In this document: positions 41,553 to 51,178 of the stretch, piece by piece | Layout: each line of letters opens with the position of its first letter | Numbering within the stretch: position 1 is the first letter of the stretch | IMG/VR virus record: IMGVR_UViG_3300037264_000690 | Span: 30,414 to 94,413 of that record | Length of the DNA: 64,000 bases | Source: a virus | Strand: one strand, 5' to 3' | Notes under the pieces: generated by a model | Databases searched by the model: none | Told to the model about the DNA's origin: nothing | The model's input: only the letters and a program-made list of their open reading frames with translations | Translations under genes and position numbers: made by a program

Positions 41553-42011
41553 ATGCCGCCAAAAAATATTGCGATTGTGAAAGTACATTGGGTCGATGCT
41601 CACTCGCATGGAATCGGCTGGCTCGACGAAGACGAATTCAATCAGTGGCTCGACGAGCCTGGAATTATGGTCAGTGTTGGTCTGCTTCTACATCGCGGCA
41701 AGAAGTGGATTGCATTGTCGATGTCTGTTGGACTTGATGCCGTGTCTGACTGTTTGAAAATACCTATTGGCATGGTCAAGAAGGTTGAACGCCTGGGAAC
41801 AGTAACCGCGAAGGATATGGCCGGCCTACACCCAGGGGGGAGAAAGCGATGCCATCAATCCTTTGTGCTGACCAACTCACGGTCCGACCGGTCGTCTCGA
41901 TCTCATCTAATGGCCAGCCAATCCTCAAGCGCCCCCGTGGCGTCCAAGTTGCCCAAGGCCAAGAAGCGACCATCCGCTACACGATGCTCAGCCAGAACGG
42001 CGACCCGGTAG
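41553..42011 (+). CDS. small protein overlapping the next gene
   Basis: 152 residues, SD AAGGAGGTG. The first 95 residues look like a folded domain (KVHWVDAHSHGIGWLDEDEF, then strands). From about residue 97 the frame lies over the next gene and becomes a basic Ser/Arg/Lys-rich tail, so the real functional part is probably the N-terminal domain. The 163-base overlap is large for this genome. Confidence 0.6.
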   Translation: MPPKNIAIVKVHWVDAHSHGIGWLDEDEFNQWLDEPGIMVSVGLLLHRGKKWIALSMSVGLDAVSDCLKIPIGMVKKVERLGTVTAKDMAGLHPGGRKRCHQSFVLTNSRSDRSSRSHLMASQSSSAPVASKLPKAKKRPSATRCSARTATR

Positions 42012-42772
42012 ACTTGAGCGTCTGCCTCCTGGCCGGTGGGTCTGTGAAGGCTCGTATCCACGAAACAGCACTTTGTGTCCCACCTGACTATGTTCAAGTC
42101 AATTGCACCATAGTCAACAACACAGATAATGACCCCGGTAAGGATGGTTGCGTTGACTGTCTGCTGCCATCTGACATTGTTGCCTGTCCTGGCATCTTCA
42201 AGATCGAGTTCGCGTTGCTGGATGTCGATGACAACGTAAAATTCACCAACTGGATCTATCTTGTTATCAACAAGGGTCAGTGGGGTGCGGCTGGGTCGCT
42301 GACGCAGGTGGGTGGCTCGCTTACCATTCCCGAAGTAAAGTTGTTCCTTCGTGATAGTGATCCTGCTGACAACCTATGGCTGGGCGTTGAAGAGTTCGAC
42401 ATTGCCGAGATTGCAGCCTGCATAGCTTTGCCGATTGACTACTTCAACCAATCACAGCCGCCGCTTCATCAGTCGTGGACCACTCAGAACTTCCCGTGGC
42501 GGTACTTCTGGCTGCAGGCCACCTGCGCTCAGCTCTATAAGCTGGCTGCACGGCACTACACTCGCGTGCATCTGCCCTATCAGCAGCAGGGTGGTCTAAT
42601 GATCGACGACAAGAACAAGGCCAAGGAATACTGGGCCATGTACGAGCATGACTGGAATGAGTGGAAGGACTGGACGCTCCACAAGAAGGTCGAGCTCAAC
42701 GCTTGGGGTGCTGTGCAGGGCGTCGGCTCACCGTACTTTGGTATTCAGTGGGACAATAGCAACCACGGGTAA
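41849..42772 (+). CDS. neck/connector-like protein with N-terminal Ig-like domain
   Basis: 307 residues, GGGGGGAG SD. Residues about 10-150 form a beta domain similar to BppU/Ig-like phage domains (LKRPRGVQVAQGQEATIRYT...); the C-terminal 150 residues are helical and Trp-rich (WRYFWLQATCAQLYKLAARHY), with a PEVKLFLRD..WLGVEEFD start like head-completion proteins. Placed between head and sheath genes, so neck role is likely. Confidence 0.6.
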   Translation: MPSILCADQLTVRPVVSISSNGQPILKRPRGVQVAQGQEATIRYTMLSQNGDPVDLSVCLLAGGSVKARIHETALCVPPDYVQVNCTIVNNTDNDPGKDGCVDCLLPSDIVACPGIFKIEFALLDVDDNVKFTNWIYLVINKGQWGAAGSLTQVGGSLTIPEVKLFLRDSDPADNLWLGVEEFDIAEIAACIALPIDYFNQSQPPLHQSWTTQNFPWRYFWLQATCAQLYKLAARHYTRVHLPYQQQGGLMIDDKNKAKEYWAMYEHDWNEWKDWTLHKKVELNAWGAVQGVGSPYFGIQWDNSNHG

Positions 42773-42776
42773 TCAA

Positions 42777-43634
42777 ATGGCGGTCCTCTGTGAAAACCCA
42801 CTGGTCGTCTTCGAGCGTGTGACGGTTGATTTCGTCGTTACTGGTGGTGCGCGCATCAACTGGTATGTCAGCCCTCACTTCCACGGACCTGAGCCATGGA
42901 GCTTACAGGTCCAGACGGCTGAGTCTGACTTACTACAAGCAAACTGGGTTGATGTTGGCACCCCTGTGCAGAACACTTGCTTCGTGATCGATCCAGAGTG
43001 GCGGGTTAAGTTCGGCAAGGAGCCGAACATCTTCTACCGTGTTAAGTTGACTGATGCTGATAATGTGACTTATACCTCTGAGGCCATTCATGCCCTCGAT
43101 CGACTTGATTTCAAGTCATGGAATTACTTCCTGGAAATCCAACGGAAGGAACTGATCCGACTGCGAGCCTTGAATGTCGGTGTCAATGCTTGGCTGCTCA
43201 AGATCAAGCGGTCAGGTACGCCATGTCAGGTATGTCTGGATCAATTCACCCAGGAGGTGACGAACAGCAACTGTCCGACTTGCTATGGTTCTAGTTGGGA
43301 AGGCGGCTACTATGAGCCTGAGCCGCTGGTCTATGCTGACATTACCGGTGAGGAGACGTATCTGCAGCGGGCCACCGAGGACGGCATGGGCATGGTTGCA
43401 CCTATGACTGTTCGTGGTATGTGTCTCGCTAACCCACATTTGATCACGATGGATATCATTGTTAATCACCACACCGATGTTCGATATCACGTTCACAATG
43501 TCAGCCCAAGGACGCACATTCGCGGTGTGCCAACACTAGTTACCGTTGACCTGCGACCCGTGCCGTTTGACAATGTTGTTTACAAATTTCCGGTTCCGAG
43601 AACCTATCCACCTTGTCCGGTTCCTGGGTGCTAA
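42777..43634 (+). CDS. neck/tail-completion protein with zinc motif
   Basis: 285 residues; the ATG follows the previous stop by four bases, while longer readings overlap that gene. N-terminal beta domain to about 105, then a helical linker and a C-terminal domain with CQVC...CPTCYGS...GGYYEPE (about 145-180), the zinc-binding motif often seen in myovirus neck proteins, and a beta domain ending in VDLRPVP. Context between connector and sheath supports this. Confidence 0.65.
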   Translation: MAVLCENPLVVFERVTVDFVVTGGARINWYVSPHFHGPEPWSLQVQTAESDLLQANWVDVGTPVQNTCFVIDPEWRVKFGKEPNIFYRVKLTDADNVTYTSEAIHALDRLDFKSWNYFLEIQRKELIRLRALNVGVNAWLLKIKRSGTPCQVCLDQFTQEVTNSNCPTCYGSSWEGGYYEPEPLVYADITGEETYLQRATEDGMGMVAPMTVRGMCLANPHLITMDIIVNHHTDVRYHVHNVSPRTHIRGVPTLVTVDLRPVPFDNVVYKFPVPRTYPPCPVPGC

Positions 43635-43635
43635 A

Positions 43636-43821
43636 ATGAATAAGCCGGCAATCAGCAACCCGTTCTTCCCTGATGATTCTGGGCTAAGCTACATGCCAAG
43701 CTGTGCTGACATTGAACAGCAGTTGATTGATGATGCAGTGCTGGAGGAGATCCAAGCTGGTCGGTTGGCTGGACGGTTGTTGACCCCTGATACACAGGCA
43801 AGAATTCTTGGTAGCAAGTAA
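43636..43821 (+). CDS. short hypothetical protein
   Basis: 61 residues, starting one base after the neck-protein stop. Acidic and helical, ending in a DTQARILGSK tail. No family; small size and tight spacing suggest an assembly accessory. Confidence 0.5.
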   Translation: MNKPAISNPFFPDDSGLSYMPSCADIEQQLIDDAVLEEIQAGRLAGRLLTPDTQARILGSK

Positions 43822-44495
43822 TGTCTCATCAAACAACACCTGAGCAGGAAGTCTCACGGCTGGACGCTAAATGGTTCGCAGGCGTCTGTGAGCTTGGCCC
43901 TCGTCCGCTTGTGGCCACTGGCTGGTTAAAGCTGTGGATGCAGGGCCATTTCACTGATCGTGCCAATATTGAGGATTACCAGGGGCCTGACCCCACCGGT
44001 CCGCTTTGGAAGCCGGATTTCAAGATGACCAACATGGCCATCGAGTCAGCCTCCAGGTGGACCCCCGAGCTGACAGAAATGCGTCCTTCGATTATCATAA
44101 GACGTAATAGCTGGAAGCGCATCCGACTGGGTATTGACGATCGAATGTTCTTCCATTTGGCCGCTGATGCTCAAAACAGGTATGCTAACTGGTGGCAAGG
44201 AAGCCATACGCTTTTCTGTATCACTGGTGACGGCGCTGAGAGCGAGAAACTAGGTGCCGAGGTCTTTCGAGAACTGAACGAGTTCGGCCCCATTGTCCGT
44301 ATAATTCTTGATCTGAAGCGCTTTGAGGTTGTTGAAGTTGGAGCCCTGTTAAAGGTCAAGACGGATGCTCGCGAGAACTATGCGGTCCCGATCACGATTA
44401 GTTACGTGTACGAGGAAGCCTGGAAGGTCAATCAGGAAGCACCCAAATTCAAGCGGATGAGTCAGCGGATTGACTTGAAGCACTTCCAGCCCTGA
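43821..44495 (+). CDS. tail-completion/connector-like protein
   Basis: 224 residues. The start overlaps the previous stop (TAATG). Mixed alpha/beta; contains a FCITGDGAESEKLGAEVFRELNEFGP segment and strands VVEVGALLKVK...VPITISYVYEEAW, like head-tail joining proteins that precede sheath genes. Not assigned to a family by sequence. Confidence 0.6.
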   Translation: MSHQTTPEQEVSRLDAKWFAGVCELGPRPLVATGWLKLWMQGHFTDRANIEDYQGPDPTGPLWKPDFKMTNMAIESASRWTPELTEMRPSIIIRRNSWKRIRLGIDDRMFFHLAADAQNRYANWWQGSHTLFCITGDGAESEKLGAEVFRELNEFGPIVRIILDLKRFEVVEVGALLKVKTDARENYAVPITISYVYEEAWKVNQEAPKFKRMSQRIDLKHFQP

Positions 44496-44525
44496 CGCAG
44501 GATATAGCGACACGGAGGTCTGCAC

Positions 44526-47294
44526 ATGGCGGTTCTCACCCAAGCAGCGATCTGGACGGAGTTCAACACGGTCATCCCGGCCGAAGTGAAGCAGTATCTA
44601 CGTGCGCATATCGTTGGCCCGCAGGGCGAGCTTCATCGTTACTCCGATCCAGACGAAAAAGTTGACATTGCAGTTGGTCCGTATGTTGACGCCATGCCAA
44701 CGACTTATCCATGGCCGGCTAAGGAAGCAGATTCTCTGGTGGACCTGGACTCTGTGGCAGTCTTCATTGACAACGCCCTATTGCGTTACTTCACCGATCC
44801 AGAGGGTGGCGGCTCTGGCACCATCACTCCGGTAGCGTTGTATTTGAACCGGATCATCACCAACGCTGCTTCTGGCTTCAAGGAGAATGGTGTCTTAGTC
44901 CGTGACCCGTTGCTTTTCGATCGCGACGTACAGATCGGCGATGTGGTTCACGTCAAGCATCTTACCAGTGAGTTGTGGACCACGGTTCGTAGCCTCATCG
45001 GCACAGTCATCCCGGCAACTATTGCTGCAGCTACGTTTGATCCGGCTAACCCAGCCACTCAGGGTTTCTCAGACACCAACCTGCAGACTGCAGGTCTGGT
45101 CAACGACGTCGCCGTGGTTGAAAATGGCGCCGCCTATAACGGTCTGGAGTCCGGCTTTATCAATGAGACCTACACGGTCCTTGTGGTGCAAGGCTCTGTT
45201 GGTGGTGATGCAACTACTGCCAAGGTCAATGTCACTGCTGGCTCTGGTACTGATAACGCTACCAACGTTGTTCCAGCTGCGTTCGGTGTGGACTTTGCCC
45301 TTGGCACACGTGGTGCCTTGATGCGATTCACCCACGTTGGTGATGACCTGGTGGTTGGTCAGACCTGGTTGATCACGATTGCCCAGGCGTTCACACGACC
45401 AATCCCAACCTCGGGTGGCACGTACACCGGTGCTGTGTCACAAACCTACATCATCGAGGTTATCGACGGTGGCTTATACACTGACGTAAGTAAGCCGAAG
45501 GTGGTCGTAACCAGTAACCTTGGTATCGACTCTAGCGGTCCAACCGATGTACCCGCTGCTGTCACCAACGTTATTGTGGGCACGTTTGGTGTGCTGATAC
45601 AGTTCACTGGCACTCAACTTCGCAAGGGCGATAAGTATTACATAGTGGTTACCGGCCCAGGTGTTGGTGCCTACAAGACCATTGAGCTCAACGATAACCT
45701 GCCAGCCCCATTGCTGGTGGCTCCGGACATGTTGCTGGAACTGCACATCAAGAAGAACTTGCCAGTGCCACAGCAGCGCGTCAGCTCGCCGCCGACGCTC
45801 AACTGGACAGCTAGTCAGGGTAACATCAACCTCAACTCCGGCATTGATGCCACAGACTCGACCCTCACCAATCTAGGTGTGGAGTTCTACGTCCCGGTGG
45901 TTAGCGGTCCGACCCCACCAATTGGTACGACGGTCTACATTAGCTACCGTGCCTGGTCAACTGCCTGGTGTGCTAAGGTCGGTGAACTATCTGACCCACT
46001 GCTGGTTGAAAGCGTGATAGGCACAGTGACACCAGAAAACCCGCTGGCCTACGCCGTCTTCAAGGCGTTGCTTAATGCGAACGGTCAGACGGTGAACTTC
46101 ACCGGCATTTGCGATCCGGACGACTTGGCTCTGTGGGAGGACGCTTTCACTATCCTCGAAGGTCTGAACATCTCCACGATCGTCCCGCTGACCTTCGATG
46201 CCGATGTTGGGTTGGCTTTGCAGGATCACGTTGACGCTCAGTCGCAAGATGAGGTTGGCAGCTGGAGGCACGGTTGGCTGACCCTCCAGGCCACTCAGAG
46301 CGTCGCGATAGTCGACGAAGACCTCAGTAGCGACGACAATGTGGTTCTGGCTACACTCGGTGATGATCCAGGCACTGCTGGCACTCAGTACACTTACTTC
46401 ACGGTAACAACTGGCAATGCCAAGTTCGTCACCAAAGGTGTGCGGCTTGGTGATAAGGTTCGCTACCTATTCACCGTCGATCTCTTCGGCAACCCAAGCT
46501 ACACCGAGTTCACGGTTGCTACAGTAGTCAACGAAGATACACTCATCGTCTCAGCTCCAGGCAACCCAATTGCTGTCGGCGTGGCTCAGAAACTAGAGGT
46601 CTGGCGTAATCAGACTTCAGCCGAGATGTCTGCACAGCTTGCAGCACAGGCAACCGCGATGCTGAACAAGCGGATGATTATGCTGTGGCCTGACCAGGTA
46701 GACGCCGCTGAGGGCTCTGCTCTGCCGGGCTACTTCCTGACGGCTGCTTTCGCTGGCTTCGTCAATGGCGTTGCCCCGCATCAGGGCATCGAGACTGTAC
46801 CGATCCTGGGCTTCACCGCTGTGCCTCGATCGACATCGTTCTTCAACAACGGCGACCTCAACACCCTAGCCGCTGGCGGTGTCTTCGTCGTTTCGCAGAG
46901 TGGCTCTGAGATCTTCGCCAAGTTCGCTCGAACGACCGATCAGAGCTCAGCGGATAACAAGTGGGAACTTGTCGTACGCAATGATGACGCCGTCCGCCGC
47001 GTGATCTATGGTCGAGTGGCTCGGTTCTTTGGTATCAGCAACCTGACCCAGGCTGCTCTGGTCATCATCCGCAGCGAAATCGAATCGGCTTTCTTCATGC
47101 TGGAGAGCGCGACCTATATCGATCGAATCGATCGCATGGTCCTCTCGCACAGTATCACGGACATTCGGGTTAGCACCACTTCGCCAGATACTATCGTCGT
47201 AGTGGCAGTTGCAGAGCGTCCGATTCCAATTGGTGCCTTACAGTTGGAGTTGATCTTCATACACCCGATTATTTCGATCACTACCCCGGTGTAA
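44526..47294 (+). CDS. contractile tail sheath protein
   Basis: 922 residues, SD CGGAGG. The C-terminal part (about 690-922) has the sheath hallmark of a helix with AQATAMLNKRMIMLWPDQVD..., GLxx loops (YFLTAAFAGFVNG..PHQGIE), a beta strand FFNNGDLNTLAAGGVFVVSQ and an ending QLELIFI. Two related beta domains are inserted at about 178-290 and 300-395 (motifs ETYTVLVVQG, QTYIIEVIDGG, with GxxLxFT endings); similar inserts occur in the spike protein. Sheath size of T4 is about 660, so the inserts explain the extra length. The tube gene follows. Confidence 0.85.
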   Translation: MAVLTQAAIWTEFNTVIPAEVKQYLRAHIVGPQGELHRYSDPDEKVDIAVGPYVDAMPTTYPWPAKEADSLVDLDSVAVFIDNALLRYFTDPEGGGSGTITPVALYLNRIITNAASGFKENGVLVRDPLLFDRDVQIGDVVHVKHLTSELWTTVRSLIGTVIPATIAAATFDPANPATQGFSDTNLQTAGLVNDVAVVENGAAYNGLESGFINETYTVLVVQGSVGGDATTAKVNVTAGSGTDNATNVVPAAFGVDFALGTRGALMRFTHVGDDLVVGQTWLITIAQAFTRPIPTSGGTYTGAVSQTYIIEVIDGGLYTDVSKPKVVVTSNLGIDSSGPTDVPAAVTNVIVGTFGVLIQFTGTQLRKGDKYYIVVTGPGVGAYKTIELNDNLPAPLLVAPDMLLELHIKKNLPVPQQRVSSPPTLNWTASQGNINLNSGIDATDSTLTNLGVEFYVPVVSGPTPPIGTTVYISYRAWSTAWCAKVGELSDPLLVESVIGTVTPENPLAYAVFKALLNANGQTVNFTGICDPDDLALWEDAFTILEGLNISTIVPLTFDADVGLALQDHVDAQSQDEVGSWRHGWLTLQATQSVAIVDEDLSSDDNVVLATLGDDPGTAGTQYTYFTVTTGNAKFVTKGVRLGDKVRYLFTVDLFGNPSYTEFTVATVVNEDTLIVSAPGNPIAVGVAQKLEVWRNQTSAEMSAQLAAQATAMLNKRMIMLWPDQVDAAEGSALPGYFLTAAFAGFVNGVAPHQGIETVPILGFTAVPRSTSFFNNGDLNTLAAGGVFVVSQSGSEIFAKFARTTDQSSADNKWELVVRNDDAVRRVIYGRVARFFGISNLTQAALVIIRSEIESAFFMLESATYIDRIDRMVLSHSITDIRVSTTSPDTIVVVAVAERPIPIGALQLELIFIHPIISITTPV

Positions 47295-47307
47295 GTAGAA
47301 AACTACT
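47294..47307. promoter_or_regulatory. AGTA-N6-TACT dyad, copy 5
   Basis: AGTA GAAAAC TACT overlapping the sheath stop codon, 38 bases before the tube ATG. Confidence 0.5.
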
Positions 47308-47345
47308 GAGACGTAGCGACATGAAAACGTCAAGGAGGATTTTAG

Positions 47346-47804
47346 ATGGCTCTCGACATCTTTGGTCGCCTGCCAATGCAGTTTGGAGGCGCTTTTGCCG
47401 CTGACGCTGCCGTGGCTAGCTTTGGCGGTCTCGCCGGTGGTGGCGTCGGTCTGTTGTGTCAGCAGCTGCAGTTCTCGTACACACAGCGGATCACACGACT
47501 TTATGAAATCGGCTCACGATTCGTCTTCTACGTTGTGGGTCGTTCTCAGGGTGATGCAGCTGCTCAACGCGTACTTGGGCCGCGTCCGGTGTCGCTGGCC
47601 TTCTATCGACTCTATGGCAACCCATGTACGTCGGGCACCTTACTCTTCCAGGTTGGTGTAGGTTGCTTCCTCGGCGATATTACCGGCTCGTTGACGTTCT
47701 TGCTAACGGGTGTCATTCTCGTCAGCATTCAGATCTCGGTTCGAGCCGAAGACATGATTGTCGGAGAGGCCCTTCAGATGATGTACGTAGCTTTGGTTGT
47801 ATAA
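47346..47804 (+). CDS. tail tube protein
   Basis: 152 residues, SD AAGGAGG. Contains the tail-tube-like core LQFSYTQRITRLYEIGSRFVFYVVGRSQG and GPRPVSLAF, then a hydrophobic beta domain. Gene order sheath-tube with a terminator after it matches myovirus tail operons. The tube is made in many copies, which fits its own strong termination signal. Confidence 0.85.
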   Translation: MALDIFGRLPMQFGGAFAADAAVASFGGLAGGGVGLLCQQLQFSYTQRITRLYEIGSRFVFYVVGRSQGDAAAQRVLGPRPVSLAFYRLYGNPCTSGTLLFQVGVGCFLGDITGSLTFLLTGVILVSIQISVRAEDMIVGEALQMMYVALVV

Positions 47805-47829
47805 TCCGCCCGAAGCCTGGATAATGAAG

Positions 47830-47866
47830 GGCGATCCGCTCAGTCCCTCTGGGCGGGCCGCCTTTT
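47830..47866 (+). terminator. intrinsic terminator after tail tube
   Basis: Fourteen-pair stem with one mismatch (GGCG.TCCGCTCAG/CTGGGCGGGCCGCC, two wobbles), 5-base loop TCCCT, then TTTTG. It limits transcription past the highly expressed sheath/tube genes. Confidence 0.75.
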
Positions 47867-47885
47867 GTTGTTATGAGACGAGAAC

Positions 47886-50800
47886 ATGCTCGGACACTTT
47901 GTCCCAATCCTGGAACTCTTCCGCGCGGATCGTCGAGCATTGGCGCTAGAGCGAGCGATGTTGATGGAGAACCCATCAACACGTGCTCAACTTGCCTCCT
48001 CTCGTGATTCCTATGGTGCCTTATCGTCACAGCGGACAGCTCTTGAACGTGAGCCGTTCTTGTGTCTGGGTCGTGTTGGCGACCCCATTGCATACACGCA
48101 CTTCTATAAGATTCGGCTGTACCGTCAGGGCGGTATCATCCCGGCTTGTATGGCGACTCAGACTTCACATGAAGTCACCGGTGCGCACCAACTCAACGTC
48201 CTGGTGCCTGGCACTCAAGTTATTGTCATGTGGGCACCGCACATGGCGTTCGGCATCATCCTGGGTGTTGTTCCAGACTTCATGCTGTCGCCGCGAGATG
48301 CCATGGGCGATCGCGTTGTGCAGGGCAGCAACGTCGGTCTGAATATTGATGCCTACCACAACTTCGCCTTCAGTTTAGTAATGGCTGGTGGCATCATCGA
48401 CTGGTCAGCTGGTCGACCTAACGACCAGATCACCACTGGCGAGTGGGGTGCTACTACTGAAACTGGCCTTATGTTCTTCTTGGACCCGTTCATGATGATG
48501 ATGCGGGTTGATGAAGAAACTGGCGTCTTCGGCTTCTACGATGATCAGTTGCTACGTGTCGCTGGACATAATCTTGAGATTCGCTCGTCTGGTTATGAGC
48601 GGACGGACGATGACGATGAGTGGGAGTTCAACCTAATCGAAGGTGTGGTCCCGGGATATCTGTGGGAGGGACGTGGTGCATTCGAGCGTGACCGGGTCAT
48701 CTATCGCACCTATAGCACTGAGGACGTGCAAGCCACTTTGCCATGGTACTCCGAGCATGAGCCTTTTGACGACCATCAACAGGCCATCCGTCGCTATCGG
48801 AAGTACATGGGCTATCTGGGACAGGGTTACAAACGAACCTTGTTCATCCTTCCAGAACCGGACTCGGCCGATCGCAATGAGGAGATTCCGAACCTTCTCA
48901 AGATCACCGACTTGATCAAGTTCCCCGGCGTGGCCGAAGAACAATGGGGCATGGATGGCCACATTAGTCAGCGGTCTGCTAAGGGCATCATCCTCTCGAA
49001 GCGCATCCTCATTCCGATGGCCAAGCGGACGAAGCTGGAGGAGGATACGGCTGGCGATACAGCAGCCAACTACAAGCAAGATGGTGTTTTCGGTGTCGGC
49101 GCAGCTCACCTAGTTGGCGATATTGCCTATCCAAACTGTGTTGGCACCAACCTGCTGCAAGCTGCTGCCTTCTTAGACCTGTACGCTCATGTCTTCAATT
49201 GGCGTGGCCTGCATCCGTTCCATTACCACGAGCTCGATTACTACATGCCGGAGGATGATGACTACTGGTTTGCCCCGGAGATGGTGCGCGGCAACCCGCC
49301 ATTCATTGACTGTCGTAGCCCAAGTCAGGGTATGCTGGCTCCAATGCCACTCATGTTCACCGTAGATGAGCGGTATGGTCAAGTCATGTACTTCCCTAAC
49401 AACAGCTACATCGCCATGATTGATGATGGTGGTGTGGTCATTGGCGATGGCTACGGTTCGGAAATCCGGCTTACTGCTGGCAACATATATGAGACTGCTG
49501 CTAATGACATCTACGCGCTCCCTGGTAAGAACTGGGCCTGTTGGGCTGGTCATGACTTTGTGGCTCGTGCCAACTGGAATGCTCATCTGGTTGCTAACCG
49601 TTGCAACGTTTTTATCAAGGCTGAGAACAAGACCTTGATCATGGGTGGCAACGATAAGTGCGGCGGTGTGCTTATCGAGAGCAAATCACCCAAGACACAG
49701 TTCGAAACAGAAACACCGCCGAATAGTCCACCAAAGTGCTCTATTTCTCAGTCGGGTGGCTTCCGTAACAGTGTCACTGCTACGTGTAATTGTGCTGCCT
49801 ATACGCCGCCAAACCTCAAGGACATCTTCAGGATTTGTGTTACGACTGGAGGCGCCTTCGGGGCTGCTATCGGTGATGTTGTATCTGCTAGTGGCAATCA
49901 TGATGCTGCTGGTGTTGGTCTAGGCGCGCTATTAGTGGTTGGTGGCTGCAATATCAACTTTGCCACTTTGGGTGATGACTTTGTGGTTGGACAGGAGTGG
50001 ACGCTGTCTGTCACCGTTGACTCTAATGACTTGAATGACGAGACTATCGCCGGCGTGATCTTACGAGCTAAAGAGTCAACGGTATTCACCTATGCTGCTA
50101 ACATCGAGAACCTGCTTTCGCATGACGGCATCGGTGGTCTGATGATCTACGATGCTGGCCGCAACGGCATGCATGTTATGCACGGTGGCAACCTGGTGCG
50201 GCATACTGAAAATCACATGGATGACATCTTCTGGACGACAACACCTCCGTCATTTGAAATCCTCTTTGAGTCTACGGGAGCAATTAAGGACGCCACGTAT
50301 TACTTTGGCCCATATTGCACGTACACGATCAGCTGCATCGCAGGCAACTACGATCAGCCACTCAATGCTGCTCGTGTCAGCGTTACTTCAACATGCGGTG
50401 ATAATGATGACAGTGTTGTCGTGGCGGTCCCACCGACATTGACAGCCATTGGCAATCGTGGCTTCCGCTGGACGCCAACAGCAGCAAACATAGTCCCCGG
50501 TGATTCGTGGGCGTATCTGCTGAAACAGGATTTCGAGCCATGTGTTAACCACTGGGATAAGAAAAGTGCGACACTCTGCCAGGAATTGTGTGCTAACAAC
50601 ATTGTGGCCGAATGCATCATGGCCTCGGATAACATCACCACTTTGAAGGCGTTCGTCGGTGATAATTACGCACAACTGACTGCTGAGGACGTGGCGATTA
50701 TCGAAGGTCAGCAGCTGGATTGTGCCAATATACGTGGAGCACACTTTACCTGGGCCTACTCAGCTCGACAAGATCTAACGATTATCAAGGACAGCACCAA

Positions 50801-51167
50801 GGTCACCAAGATGGAGTTCTTCTTTCCGTCGTCGTTCCAAAACTGCACTGAGCCACCCTGGAAGCTATATGAGTCGCGATGGCAGCAGATGGATCGTCAT
50901 CAGGGCGGTGCGGCTGTGCTGTGGACTGAGCACTACGTCACTGGCGCTGATGCTTCATGCTTCGTTACTGCTACCTTCCAGCCGTGGCCTGGCAAGTTTA
51001 GCTGGAGTATTTGGGAGACCTATTTCAAGGAAGACGTCGATCTGTTCAAATTGAATCAGAATCTGTTGTTGGATCGTGGTGGGGCACCATACGAAGCACC
51101 GGCCTACAACCCGCCGACTTCTAGCCCCTTCAACGGTCAGTGGCGTATCATTGAGAACACCTGTTGA
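47886..51167 (+). CDS. baseplate spike/hub protein
   Basis: 1093 residues. Residues about 75-130 have a small OB-fold-like block (QTSHEVTGAHQLNVLVPGTQVIV). Residues about 520-600 show the repeated short strands of a spike beta-helix (GSEIRLTAGNIY, NDIYALPGKNW, HDFVARANWN, NVFIKAENKTLIMGGN, then GGVLIES), as in gp5/VgrG-type spikes. Two inserted beta domains follow (about 610-720 and 790-890), related in layout to those of the sheath. It probably pierces the host envelope. SD GAGACGAG is weak. Confidence 0.75.
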   Translation: MLGHFVPILELFRADRRALALERAMLMENPSTRAQLASSRDSYGALSSQRTALEREPFLCLGRVGDPIAYTHFYKIRLYRQGGIIPACMATQTSHEVTGAHQLNVLVPGTQVIVMWAPHMAFGIILGVVPDFMLSPRDAMGDRVVQGSNVGLNIDAYHNFAFSLVMAGGIIDWSAGRPNDQITTGEWGATTETGLMFFLDPFMMMMRVDEETGVFGFYDDQLLRVAGHNLEIRSSGYERTDDDDEWEFNLIEGVVPGYLWEGRGAFERDRVIYRTYSTEDVQATLPWYSEHEPFDDHQQAIRRYRKYMGYLGQGYKRTLFILPEPDSADRNEEIPNLLKITDLIKFPGVAEEQWGMDGHISQRSAKGIILSKRILIPMAKRTKLEEDTAGDTAANYKQDGVFGVGAAHLVGDIAYPNCVGTNLLQAAAFLDLYAHVFNWRGLHPFHYHELDYYMPEDDDYWFAPEMVRGNPPFIDCRSPSQGMLAPMPLMFTVDERYGQVMYFPNNSYIAMIDDGGVVIGDGYGSEIRLTAGNIYETAANDIYALPGKNWACWAGHDFVARANWNAHLVANRCNVFIKAENKTLIMGGNDKCGGVLIESKSPKTQFETETPPNSPPKCSISQSGGFRNSVTATCNCAAYTPPNLKDIFRICVTTGGAFGAAIGDVVSASGNHDAAGVGLGALLVVGGCNINFATLGDDFVVGQEWTLSVTVDSNDLNDETIAGVILRAKESTVFTYAANIENLLSHDGIGGLMIYDAGRNGMHVMHGGNLVRHTENHMDDIFWTTTPPSFEILFESTGAIKDATYYFGPYCTYTISCIAGNYDQPLNAARVSVTSTCGDNDDSVVVAVPPTLTAIGNRGFRWTPTAANIVPGDSWAYLLKQDFEPCVNHWDKKSATLCQELCANNIVAECIMASDNITTLKAFVGDNYAQLTAEDVAIIEGQQLDCANIRGAHFTWAYSARQDLTIIKDSTKVTKMEFFFPSSFQNCTEPPWKLYESRWQQMDRHQGGAAVLWTEHYVTGADASCFVTATFQPWPGKFSWSIWETYFKEDVDLFKLNQNLLLDRGGAPYEAPAYNPPTSSPFNGQWRIIENTC

Positions 51168-51178
51168 AAGGTAGAATC

